From assembly GCA_002474415.1 (NCBI GenBank), contig DLQV01000069.1, positions 3,958 through 20,909 on the forward strand: 16,952 bases of DNA. Direction: 5' to 3'. Source of the stretch: Lachnospiraceae bacterium UBA7598 (lineage in GTDB: Bacteria; Bacillota; Clostridia; Lachnospirales; Lachnospiraceae). Shown here one piece after another: positions 6,432-13,605 of the stretch. The translations under genes were made by a program, and so were the position numbers. Position 1 is the stretch's first letter; every line of letters begins with the position of its first letter. The notes beneath the pieces are model-generated. The model was given only the letters and a program-made list of their open reading frames with translations. It had not been told where the DNA came from and did no database searches.

Positions 6432-7700
6432 ATGATCAAAAAACTACGAAAAAAATTTATTGCAATTGCCATGTGTTCCATGGCACTGGTGTTGTTTGTC
6501 ATTATGGCAGGCATCAATATCGCCAACTACACCAACGTCTGCCGCAACGCCGACATGCGGATACAGGTTATTGCAGAAAATGACGGAAAATTTCCGGAAA
6601 ATCCGGCAGATAACACTCCTCAGGATGACAACCAGACACCTCCAGAACCCAAAAAAGAAAAGGAACTGGCCCGGCGGGATATTTCTCCGGAATCAGCCTT
6701 TGATACCCGCTTTTTCACAGTAACCCTGACAGATAAAGGAACCGTAGATCAGGTCGATACCGGAAAAATTGCGGCTGTTTCCACCAAAGAAGCAAAAAAT
6801 TATGCGGCTTCTCTGTATAAAAAACAACACACTCTGGGATTTATCAGCTGTTACCGCTACCGGCTTGTCACCACAAGCGATAACACACGTATGTATATTT
6901 TTGTCAACTGTGAACGGGAATTAAACACCTTCCATACCTTCCTGCTTGCCAGCATCGGAATCAGTCTTGCAGGTATGCTGCTGGTATTTCTTCTGGTTGT
7001 TCTATTTTCCGGCATGCTGGTAAAGCCCGTCGCAGAAAGCTACGAAAAACAAAAACGTTTCATCACGGATGCCAGCCACGAAATCAAAACCCCACTGACG
7101 ATCATCGATGCAAACACCGAAGTGCTGGAGATGACCGGTGGAGAAAACCAGTGGACGAAAAGCACACGCAAACAGATTGCCCGGCTGACTTCCCTGACGG
7201 AAAAACTGGTTTTTCTCTCCCGTATGGATGAAGAATCCACGCAGCTGGAAATGACAGATTTTGCAATTTCCGATGCCGTAATCGACACTGCGGAACCTTT
7301 TGTTTCCTATGCAGCTTCCCGCGGCAAAACTTTAGAACTTGACATTGCCCCTGACCTGACCTATCACGGAAATGAAGGCAGCATCCGCCAGTGTGTTTCC
7401 CTTCTTCTGGACAATGCTGTTAAGTATTCCACAGAAAACGGAAAACTCCGGCTGACTTTCCACAAACAGGGACGCGCACTCGCACTTACCGTGTGGAATA
7501 CAACCGATCCGATTCCTGTGGGCCGACACGATGAGTTATTTGAACGTTTTTACCGCCCGGATACCTCACGCAATACCAAAACCGGCGGACATGGTATCGG
7601 ACTTTCCGTAGTCTACGCCATTGTAACCGCACACAAAGGGAAAATTTCTGCAAGAAGTGAAGATGGAAATTCCCTGACCTTTTCCATCCTTCTCAATTAA
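6432..7700 (+). CDS. Sensor histidine kinase, probable phosphate-responsive partner
   Basis: This membrane histidine kinase has 422 residues. TM1 is at about 8-30, an extracytoplasmic region at 31-170 contains a Pro/Asp/Lys-rich stretch (55-80), and TM2 is at about 171-196. The dimerisation/phosphoacceptor helix contains SHEIKTPL with the active His at 216. The ATPase domain has an N box around LLDNAVKY (N328), an F-like LFERFYRPD segment and the G box GGHGIGLS (385-392). No recognisable HAMP or PAS domain lies between TM2 and the His, unlike classical PhoR. The ribosome binding site GGAAAGGA is about 10 bp upstream. It forms an operon with the response regulator and ends before a large nested palindrome. 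The pairing is sure. Phosphate as the signal is inferred from pstSCA next door. Confidence 0.93.
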   Translation: MIKKLRKKFIAIAMCSMALVLFVIMAGINIANYTNVCRNADMRIQVIAENDGKFPENPADNTPQDDNQTPPEPKKEKELARRDISPESAFDTRFFTVTLTDKGTVDQVDTGKIAAVSTKEAKNYAASLYKKQHTLGFISCYRYRLVTTSDNTRMYIFVNCERELNTFHTFLLASIGISLAGMLLVFLLVVLFSGMLVKPVAESYEKQKRFITDASHEIKTPLTIIDANTEVLEMTGGENQWTKSTRKQIARLTSLTEKLVFLSRMDEESTQLEMTDFAISDAVIDTAEPFVSYAASRGKTLELDIAPDLTYHGNEGSIRQCVSLLLDNAVKYSTENGKLRLTFHKQGRALALTVWNTTDPIPVGRHDELFERFYRPDTSRNTKTGGHGIGLSVVYAIVTAHKGKISARSEDGNSLTFSILLN

Positions 7701-7718
7701 ATATCCCATTTTCCCACA

Positions 7719-7818
7719 AAAAAGAGAAGAAGATTCTTACATCACGTTCATACGCACCTGAACAGCATGGTGTTCAGGTGCTGAGTGAACAGTAACTGCA
7801 GAATCTTCTTCTCTTTTT
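7719..7818. terminator. Nested 100-bp palindrome, bidirectional terminator between convergent genes
   Basis: The outer arms pair over 19 bp (7719-7737 with 7800-7818). Inside, GTTCA/TGAAC (7746-7750 with 7786-7790) encloses a perfect 11-bp stem (7754-7764 with 7771-7781) with a GCATGG loop. The outer right arm ends in CTCTTTTT on the plus strand and the left arm gives the same on the minus strand, so transcripts from both sides end in a U-rich tract. It lies between the histidine kinase and the convergent zinc-ribbon gene. The two-tier structure is larger than an ordinary terminator and looks like a small inverted-repeat element serving as one. Confidence 0.7.
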
Positions 7819-7834
7819 CATTGATCTGTATAAG

Positions 7835-8419
7835 TTATTTCAAAAATCCGAAATTGCTGACTATGGCAGCTTCTTTTGCCTTTCCATTGCAGACATTGAC
7901 AAAACTGATGATACGAACGACCAGTAAAATAATAAAACATACGACTGCTGCAATCGGAACTACAACGGTCCAGCAGAGCACTACAGTAATCAGTCCCAGC
8001 AGGACTTCAAGCACAAGGATCTTGATTCCCTCACGCACATGAAATCCGACATAAGGAGAATCCTTTGCCACAAGAAGTGCCACGATGGTTCCTAAAATAC
8101 CCAGAAGATATGGAAGCATTGCAAACAGCTTGTGATCCGCAATATCTTTTCCGTCAAATTCTGCAGAATGATCCTTAGGATCTACATAAGGCTGCCCGTA
8201 CGGCATCCCATTGTTCATCTGTGGATTGCCATAGTACGCTCCGTTGTTTCCCTGCGGATTTCCGTAACCAAACGGTGCTCCGTTTCCCTGTGGATTTCCC
8301 TGCTGTGGTCCTCCCTGCGAATTCTGATTTTCCTGTGATCCTGTATGTAAGCTGGCTCCGCATCTGGTGCAGAACGCACTGTCATCCGGCATTTCACTGC
8401 CGCACTTCGGACATATCAT
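7835..8419 (-). CDS. Zinc-ribbon membrane protein with DUF4870/Tic20-like C-terminus
   Basis: This 194-residue protein starts with a zinc ribbon, two CxxC pairs at C3/C6 and C17/C20 (CPKC...CTRC). A low-complexity Gly/Asn/Gln/Pro-rich linker (about 24-80) contains several NPQGN and YGNPQ repeats. The C-terminal part has three hydrophobic helices, the first beginning HKLFAMLPYLLGILG and followed by YVGFHVREGIKI, a layout typical of DUF4870 (Tic20-like) proteins. The function is unknown. The start at 8419 is fixed by AGGAGG 7 bp upstream, and the longer upstream open frame would run through the promoter. It is divergent from the VTC operon and convergent with the kinase gene. Confidence 0.88.
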   Translation of the reverse strand: MICPKCGSEMPDDSAFCTRCGASLHTGSQENQNSQGGPQQGNPQGNGAPFGYGNPQGNNGAYYGNPQMNNGMPYGQPYVDPKDHSAEFDGKDIADHKLFAMLPYLLGILGTIVALLVAKDSPYVGFHVREGIKILVLEVLLGLITVVLCWTVVVPIAAVVCFIILLVVRIISFVNVCNGKAKEAAIVSNFGFLK

Positions 8420-8474
8420 ATAAAATTCCTCCTCTTCGTTTGAAATGAACTTTGCGAACATCTCCGCGCTTTTT

Positions 8475-8503
8475 ATTTTATATAAGTTTATGTTGCAAGT
8501 CAA
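8475..8503 (-). promoter_or_regulatory. Promoter of the zinc-ribbon gene
   Basis: TTGACT (8503-8498, minus strand) and TAAAAT (8480-8475) are 17 bp apart, giving a leader of about 50 nt before the ATG at 8419. It lies back to back with the VTC promoter, with about 65 bp between them. Confidence 0.55.
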
Positions 8504-8567
8504 TTTAGATTCTCTTAAGTTTTCCTTTTCTTTCTTCATAAATTGTTTTCAGAATACCTGTGTGCCT

Positions 8568-8600
8568 TTTAAAGTTCATTTAAAGTTCCCCCGCTATACT
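8568..8600 (+). promoter_or_regulatory. Pho-box-like direct repeats and -10 of the VTC operon
   Basis: TTTAAAGTTCA (8568-8578) is followed immediately by TTTAAAGTTCC (8579-8589), a near-perfect 11-bp direct repeat. The second half-site begins 16 bp before TATACT (8595-8600), a good -10, and there is no -35. The layout and spacing match the pstS promoter. The start codon lies 28 bp downstream of the -10. Confidence 0.65.
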
Positions 8601-8628
8601 GATCCTATCAAAACAAAGGAGAACCATC

Positions 8629-9321
8629 ATGAGTGATCAAATGATCTTTAAACGATACGAAATGAAATATCTGCTCAGCCGTACACAGTACCGGCAGATA
8701 ACAGAAGCCTTTGAAGGCCGGATGAAACCGGATATCCACGGAAAAAGCACCATTTTAAGTCTTTATTTTGACACACCGGACGATCTGCTCATCCGTCGTT
8801 CTTTGGAGAAACCACTCTACAAGGAAAAACTCCGGGTACGCAGCTACGGCATTGCAGACACAGATACCACCGTGTTTGTGGAGTTAAAGAAAAAATATCA
8901 GTCCGTTGTATACAAAAGACGAATCGCAATGTCCGAAGAAGAAGCCCGGCGCTATCTGCTTTCCCATGCTTCTATCATGGACACGCAGATCTCTCGGGAA
9001 ATTGACTACTGTCTTTTCTACTACCACAACCTGATGCCCCGGATGCTGCTCTCCTACGACCGCGCAGCTTTTTATGCAATGGATGATCCACAGTTTCGCA
9101 TCACCTTTGATGAAAACATTCTCTGGCGCGATCATGACGTAACCCTTACCACCGGCATCGGCGGCACGCCAGTGCTTCCGGCAGATACAATTCTGATGGA
9201 AGTCAAAACTGCCGATGCCATTCCTCTCTGGCTGGTTCAGCTGCTCAGCCGGGAAAAAATATATAAAACTTCATTTTCCAAATATGGAACAGCCTGGCTC
9301 CAAAAACAGGCCAGCATCTAA
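8629..9321 (+). CDS. VTC-domain protein, polyphosphate-polymerase type
   Basis: This 230-residue protein has the VTC tunnel fold, the catalytic domain of the yeast vacuolar polyphosphate polymerase. The conserved basic and acidic positions are present in order: FKRYEMKYLL (R9, E11, K13), SLYFDTPDD, the KEKLRVRSYG strand (K67, R69, R71), FVELKKK (E85, K87), YKRRI (K96-R98), PRMLLSYDRAAF (R138, Y143, R145), the metal-ligand-type Glu in MEVKT (E191, K193) and SFSKYG (K218). No SPX domain and no membrane segment are present. The ribosome binding site AAGGAG is 7 bp upstream. It is the first gene of a three-gene operon with DUF4956 and a beta-helix lipoprotein. Polyphosphate synthesis is established for eukaryotic VTC4; for this bacterial subfamily the product is an inference. 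Confidence 0.9.
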   Translation: MSDQMIFKRYEMKYLLSRTQYRQITEAFEGRMKPDIHGKSTILSLYFDTPDDLLIRRSLEKPLYKEKLRVRSYGIADTDTTVFVELKKKYQSVVYKRRIAMSEEEARRYLLSHASIMDTQISREIDYCLFYYHNLMPRMLLSYDRAAFYAMDDPQFRITFDENILWRDHDVTLTTGIGGTPVLPADTILMEVKTADAIPLWLVQLLSREKIYKTSFSKYGTAWLQKQASI

Positions 9322-9344
9322 CTAAAGAAAGGAATCATTTGATT

Positions 9345-10016
9345 ATGCATACATTTTTTGAAGGAATTTTTACCACAAGTACCATTACCGTCACAAACTT
9401 TCTGCTTTGTCTGTTCGTGTCCCTTGCCATTGGCATGTTTCTTGCCCTGATTTATGACAGAAAACTCTGCTCCCGCAGTTTTCTGATTACGCTGGCACTG
9501 CTGCCCGCCGTAGTCTGTGTCATAATCATGATGGTCAACGGAAATGTCGGTGCAGGTGTCGCTGTCGCAGGTGCCTTCTCCCTCGTCCGATTCCGTTCTG
9601 TACCCGGCACGGCACGGGAAATCGCAACACTTTTTCTTGCCATGGCAGCAGGCCTGATCTGCGGCATGGGATACCTTGGTTTTGCGATTCTCTTTTCTCT
9701 GATACTAGGACTTGTAATGTATGGCCTGAACCATTTTGCCTTCCCGCAGAAACGCCCGCAGAAAATTCTTCGTATCACTATTCCGGAGGATCTCAACTAC
9801 AGTGACGTATTTGATGATATTTTTACCTCTTACACCAGTACATACAACCTGGTATCCGTAAAAACCAGCAACATGGGCAGTCTATTCAAATTACAGTACC
9901 ATGTGACTTTAAAAGATGACACTACAGAAAAAGCATTTATTGACGCACTCCGCTGCCGTAACGGCAACCTGGAGATTGCCCTCTACCAACAGGAGGTGGA
10001 TTCGTATGAGTTATAA
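9345..10016 (+). CDS. DUF4956 membrane protein
   Basis: This 223-residue protein has four membrane helices in the first 130 residues. The second-third helix region holds the family signature: GNVGAGVAVAGAFSLVRFRS followed by PGTAREIATLFLAMAAGL. A soluble C-terminal domain of about 90 residues (from RPQKILRITIPEDL) follows, with an alpha/beta pattern resembling ferredoxin-like or ACT folds. DUF4956 genes typically sit next to VTC-domain genes, and I infer a membrane partner that may export or anchor the polymer. I chose the ATG at 9345; a TTG at 9339 lies closer to the GAAAGGA ribosome binding site (5 bp against 11 bp) and is possible. The gene follows the VTC gene by 23 bp and overlaps the next by 11 bp, so the three are co-transcribed. 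Confidence 0.88.
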   Translation: MHTFFEGIFTTSTITVTNFLLCLFVSLAIGMFLALIYDRKLCSRSFLITLALLPAVVCVIIMMVNGNVGAGVAVAGAFSLVRFRSVPGTAREIATLFLAMAAGLICGMGYLGFAILFSLILGLVMYGLNHFAFPQKRPQKILRITIPEDLNYSDVFDDIFTSYTSTYNLVSVKTSNMGSLFKLQYHVTLKDDTTEKAFIDALRCRNGNLEIALYQQEVDSYEL

Positions 10017-11733
10017 CAAATTACTTGCCGGAATCATCAGTTATTCCCTTTTGGCCTGCGCGATCTGTGGATGTGCCGCAACACCGGAAACAACCACGGA
10101 AAGTTCGCAGGCATCTTCCATCCGTGACTCCATCACTTATCTGGATGCCGCAGACATGTTTACCAGACGCGACAAACAGAGTGACTATGCCTCGGCGGAT
10201 GCCACAGAGATCACCCTTTCCGATTCAAAGAGTACCTGTAATTCCTCTGCCGTTCGGATTTCAGATGATCAGATCACCATTACCAGGGCCGGTACCTATG
10301 TTCTAAGTGGAAGCCTGAGCAACGGACAGATCGTTGTTGATGCTTCCGACGAAAAAGTGCAGATTGTATTAAAAGACGCCAGCATCAATTGCGACACCAG
10401 TGCCGCTCTCTATATAAAATCTGCTGACAAAGTATTTGTAACGCTTGCCGAAAACACTTCCAATACCTTAACAAACACGAAGGATTTCGTTGCTATTGAT
10501 GACAACAACATCGATGGCGTGATTTTCTCCAAATCGGATCTGAGCTTAAACGGTTCCGGAACCCTGACCATCCATGCCGCTTACGGACATGGCATTGTAT
10601 CCAAAGATGATCTTGTCATCACATCCGGCACTTACGACATCACTGCTGCCCGGCATGCGCTCTCCGGAAAAGATAGTGTGCGTATTGCCGACGGTGTCTT
10701 TTCCTTAAATGCAAAAAAAGACGGTATCCACAGCGAAAATACAGACAATGATGAAAAAGGATTTATCTACATTGCCGATGGAATCTTCTCCATCACTTGT
10801 GATTCAGATGGTATGGATGCCGAAGAGACCTTGCAGATAGACGGCGGCACCATAACCATCGCAGCCGGGGATGACGGATTGCATGCCGACGGAGACCTCG
10901 TCTTAAATGACGGAACTGTTACAATCACCAAAAGTTATGAAGGCTTAGAAGGTAAAACGGTTACCATCACCGGAGGCAGCTACGCTGTAACCTCAAGTGA
11001 CGACGGTGTAAATGCCGCCGGCGACGGCACCGCAGGGGATTCTTCGGATTCCGCTTCTTCCGATTCATCCCAAAATCAAAAAGCGCCATCCGACACTCCT
11101 CCTGAACGGCCACAAAATTCCGATTCCACGGAAATGCCGCAACCTCCACAAAACGCTGACTCTACAGAAGCCCCGCAGCCTCCGCAAAATTCCGATTCCA
11201 CGGAAATGCCGGAAGCCTCAAAAGGTGCACCGGATGGCAATAACGGTCCCGGACCAGGAAACATGGAAGAGGCCACCGACTACAATCTGATCCAGATCAG
11301 TGGCGGTATGCTGACCGTCAACGCTGGCGGAGACGGTCTTGACTCCAACGGTGATCTCACCGTCACCGGAGGTGAAATTTATATTGACGGACCGGTACAG
11401 GGCGGAGACGGTGCTCTGGATTGTTCTGGTACGGCAACCATCAGCGGTGGAACTGTCATTGCCGCAGGTTCCAGTGGCATGGCAGAAAATTTTTCCAGCT
11501 CATCCTCGCAGGGAAGCATGCTTATCACCGTATCCAGCGCAATGATCTCGGGGAAAATTACACTACAGGATGCCAATGGAAATACACTGCTTTCCTATAC
11601 CCCTGCAAAATCCTATAATTCCGTTGTAATCAGTTGTCCGAAACTCACCAGAGGAGAAACGTACACACTCCTTGCTGGTGATACCACCACAACTGTTACA
11701 TTGGATTCCCTCATAAAATCGGTAAAAAAATAA
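10006..11733 (+). CDS. Beta-helix carbohydrate-binding-type lipoprotein (Cthe_2159-like)
   Basis: This secreted protein has 575 residues. The N-terminus has a signal sequence ending in a Cys-rich stretch with a likely lipobox at C23 (AICGC). The mature part is built from repeated Asp/Gly-rich parallel beta-helix coils such as DGLHADGDLVLNDGTVTI and GDGLDSNGDLTVTGGEIYI, the pattern of the Cthe_2159 carbohydrate-binding domain family. A Ser/Pro/Gln-rich insertion (about residues 340-425) splits the helix and contains three 12-residue repeats of the type PQNSDSTEMPQP. The start at 10006 is set by AGGAGG at 9991-9996; it overlaps the DUF4956 stop by 11 bp. Family members bind acidic polysaccharide and calcium, so here it probably decorates the cell surface. 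Its link to polymer synthesis is an inference. Confidence 0.85.
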   Translation: MSYNKLLAGIISYSLLACAICGCAATPETTTESSQASSIRDSITYLDAADMFTRRDKQSDYASADATEITLSDSKSTCNSSAVRISDDQITITRAGTYVLSGSLSNGQIVVDASDEKVQIVLKDASINCDTSAALYIKSADKVFVTLAENTSNTLTNTKDFVAIDDNNIDGVIFSKSDLSLNGSGTLTIHAAYGHGIVSKDDLVITSGTYDITAARHALSGKDSVRIADGVFSLNAKKDGIHSENTDNDEKGFIYIADGIFSITCDSDGMDAEETLQIDGGTITIAAGDDGLHADGDLVLNDGTVTITKSYEGLEGKTVTITGGSYAVTSSDDGVNAAGDGTAGDSSDSASSDSSQNQKAPSDTPPERPQNSDSTEMPQPPQNADSTEAPQPPQNSDSTEMPEASKGAPDGNNGPGPGNMEEATDYNLIQISGGMLTVNAGGDGLDSNGDLTVTGGEIYIDGPVQGGDGALDCSGTATISGGTVIAAGSSGMAENFSSSSSQGSMLITVSSAMISGKITLQDANGNTLLSYTPAKSYNSVVISCPKLTRGETYTLLAGDTTTTVTLDSLIKSVKK

Positions 11734-11756
11734 AGTGTGCGTTTACCGCACACTTT
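11732..11756 (-). terminator. Terminator of nadA
   Basis: A 10-bp stem AAAGTGTGCG/CGCACACTTT (11732-11741 with 11747-11756) has a 5-nt loop. On the minus strand it is followed by ATTTTTTTA, giving a good intrinsic terminator for nadA. On the plus strand no T-run follows, so it would at best protect the end of the lipoprotein mRNA. The T-tract lies inside the 3' end of the convergent lipoprotein gene. Confidence 0.75.
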
Positions 11757-11757
11757 C

Positions 11758-11804
11758 GCGCCCAAGCGGATGCATAGCATAATCTTCTGCTCCGCAAGGT
11801 GCGC
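11758..11804. other. Second imperfect hairpin downstream of nadA
   Basis: GCGC-CC-AA-GCGGA (11758-11770) pairs with TCCGC-AA-GG-T-GCGC (11791-11804) with a symmetric AA/AA internal loop and one bulged T, enclosing a 20-nt loop. It sits between the two convergent genes and lacks a U-tract on either strand. It may be a processing or stabilising structure for the lipoprotein mRNA, which otherwise has no evident terminator. Confidence 0.3.
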
Positions 11805-11825
11805 ATCTTTGCCGACTAACCTGCT

Positions 11826-12746
11826 TTAATTGCCAAGTTCCAGCATGGTATCAATACAACGCTTTGCTTTTACGCGCACCTCTTCGTCCAGCCGGATTTC
11901 CTCTCCACCGGTACCTTTTACACACTGGTATACATCTCCAAGTGTGGTCAGTTTCATATTATGACAGACACAGTCTTTTGACAATGGATAAAACTGCTTG
12001 TCCGGACATGCAAACTGCAGATGCTGCACAATACTGTTCTCGGTTCCGATAATGAACTCCTTTGCATCACTTTTCTTTGCATAATCCATGATTCCGGTTG
12101 TGCTTCCCCGATAATCCGCCAGCTCGGAAACCTCCGGCAGACATTCCGGATGTACCAGAAGAAGTGCATCCGGATGTGCCTTTCGCGCTTTCTCCACATC
12201 CCGTTTCGACATGCGGACATGCGTCGGACACCCTCCCTGCAACAGCTTGATATTTTTCTCTGGCACCTGATCGGCCACCCATTTTCCAAGATTGCAATCC
12301 GGAATAAACAAAATGTTTTTATTTTCTATATTCTTTACAATCTGAACTGCCGATGAGGAAGTGACACAGACATCACAAATCGTTTTTAACTCGGAAGTCG
12401 TATTGATATACGCTACCACTGTATAATCCGGATACATCTTTTTCACCCCGGAAATCAGTTCCACATCCATCTGCTCTGCCATCGGACATCCTGCATTGCT
12501 GTTGGATAACAATACCCTTTTCTGTGGGGATAAAATCTTGACCGTCTCTGCCATAAAACGAACCCCGCACATCAGCACGGTGCTCTGCTTCGCTTTTGCA
12601 GCCTGCACGCTCAGTCCATAAGAATCTCCCACATAATCAGCCACCTCCCAGATATCATGACTCTGATATGCATGCGCCAGAATACAGATATCCTTTTCTT
12701 TTTTCAGGCGGATGATCTCATCCTGCAGTTCTCTTGTAGTTAACAT
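11826..12746 (-). CDS. nadA: Quinolinate synthase A
   Basis: NadA condenses iminoaspartate with dihydroxyacetone phosphate to quinolinate in de novo NAD synthesis, using a 4Fe-4S cluster. The 306 residues show the family landmarks: AHAYQSHDIWEVADYVGDS near the start, CGVRFMAETVKIL, SNSNAGCPMAEQ, GGCPTHVRMS, HPECLPE, GSTTGIMDY and GTENSI. C87, C173 and C259 are spaced as expected for the three cluster ligands, though C202 and C261 are close alternatives. The ATG at 12746 has AAAAGGAG 6 bp upstream; a longer reading frame from 12773 lacks a ribosome binding site. nadB and nadC, the usual partners, are not adjacent, and the gene has its own strong promoter and terminator. Confidence 0.96.
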   Translation of the reverse strand: MLTTRELQDEIIRLKKEKDICILAHAYQSHDIWEVADYVGDSYGLSVQAAKAKQSTVLMCGVRFMAETVKILSPQKRVLLSNSNAGCPMAEQMDVELISGVKKMYPDYTVVAYINTTSELKTICDVCVTSSSAVQIVKNIENKNILFIPDCNLGKWVADQVPEKNIKLLQGGCPTHVRMSKRDVEKARKAHPDALLLVHPECLPEVSELADYRGSTTGIMDYAKKSDAKEFIIGTENSIVQHLQFACPDKQFYPLSKDCVCHNMKLTTLGDVYQCVKGTGGEEIRLDEEVRVKAKRCIDTMLELGN

Positions 12747-12814
12747 AAAATACTCCTTTTCACCGAATGCCATTCTATACAGACATTTCTTGTAACATTC
12801 GACATATTACATAG

Positions 12815-12843
12815 AGTATACTCACATGCCCGTCAGGTGTCAA
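12815..12843 (-). promoter_or_regulatory. Strong sigma-A promoter of nadA
   Basis: A perfect TTGACA (12843-12838, minus strand), 17 bp spacer and TATACT (12820-12815). The predicted leader is about 60 nt. It lies just beyond the stop codon of the signal peptidase gene, so nadA can be transcribed independently of it. Confidence 0.8.
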
Positions 12844-12852
12844 GACACAAAA

Positions 12853-13389
12853 TCAAAACCATGGAAGCTTATGAAATGGAATGATATAGATTTCCTTTGA
12901 CTCCATATCATCCGTCGTAATATAGGTGTGTTTCCAATAGCGTGCATCCAGGGAAATTTCCCGGTTATCTCCCAACATAAAATAGGAGTCTTTCGGAACC
13001 GTAAACGTTTTATCTTCGCCCCCACAATCCGTTTGGACGGAATCATCCAGATAAGCGGATTCATCCAGCGGTTCCCCATTGATGTATACTTTTCCTCCGA
13101 CAAACGAAACCGTCTCCCCCGGAAGTCCGATCACACGTTTGACCATGGTTTCATTTTCATCTTTCTGATAAAACATGACAATATCGCCACGTTTCGGTTT
13201 TTTTTCATCATATGCATGACGGTCTCCGATGAGCCAGTCATGAACCATCAGTGTCGGTTCCATACTCTCAGACGGTACCCGCCCAATCATCAGAAAACAT
13301 CGGAACGTGATGATAATGGCAAGAAGAACTGCTATGTAAATCACCCATCCGACAATATTTTTTCGTTTTTGTTTTGTCTGTTCGTCCAT
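12853..13389 (-). CDS. lepB: Type I signal peptidase
   Basis: This membrane-anchored Ser/Lys signal peptidase removes signal peptides from exported proteins. The 178 residues have a single N-terminal membrane helix at about 12-34, typical of the short Gram-positive Sip type. Box B holds the nucleophile S42 in PSESMEPTL, box D the general base K84 in MVKRVIGLPGE, and box E reads GDNREISLDARYW. The ATG at 13389 has GGAGG 5 bp upstream. An ATG four codons earlier (13401) is itself part of this ribosome binding site, so I reject it. The gene lies upstream of nadA on the same strand, but nadA has its own promoter. Confidence 0.93.
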   Translation of the reverse strand: MDEQTKQKRKNIVGWVIYIAVLLAIIITFRCFLMIGRVPSESMEPTLMVHDWLIGDRHAYDEKKPKRGDIVMFYQKDENETMVKRVIGLPGETVSFVGGKVYINGEPLDESAYLDDSVQTDCGGEDKTFTVPKDSYFMLGDNREISLDARYWKHTYITTDDMESKEIYIIPFHKLPWF

Positions 13390-13522
13390 AGATTCCTCCA
13401 TTATTTCTGTAATTTAGAATTAATCATATCACACCAAAGGCAAAGATGTTTAAATTTTTTCAAGATTGTAAGTAACGTGAAAAATTTGTGCAATTAATGT
13501 AAATCTCTGTGGATATTTTCGG

Positions 13523-13552
13523 TTGTGAGAACCCCTGTTTCTATGTTAAGAT
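13523..13552 (+). promoter_or_regulatory. Candidate promoter of the glmS transcript
   Basis: TTGTGA (13523-13528), an 18-bp spacer and TAAGAT (13547-13552). It would start the RNA near 13559, about 47 nt upstream of the ribozyme cleavage site, giving a leader of about 435 nt. A second -10-like element may exist within TTATATAAAG at 13564-13573. The rest of 13390-13522 shows nothing I can name. Confidence 0.4.
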
Positions 13553-13605
13553 GAAAGTGTCTGTTATATAAAGGAGAAACAGATTTCGAAAAGTTAAAAA
13601 CTTTA

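Noticed and set aside
8420..8539. N-terminal extension of the zinc-ribbon protein
   Set aside because: The stretch contains the promoter and ribosome binding site; the zinc ribbon begins immediately after the ATG at 8419.
9916..10005. N-terminal extension of the beta-helix lipoprotein from 9916
   Set aside because: It would overlap DUF4956 by 100 bp and hide the signal peptide; AGGAGG at 9991-9996 points to the ATG at 10006.
12928..13497. Open frame of 189 codons on the plus strand opposite the signal peptidase
   Set aside because: Antisense to a well-supported gene with catalytic motifs; no ribosome binding site and a Cys/His/Phe-rich product without recognisable domains.
13486..13500. Single TTTACATT-like word (reverse strand) upstream of the signal peptidase gene, as a further Pho box
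   Set aside because: No second half-site in 11-bp phase and no -10 at the expected distance.
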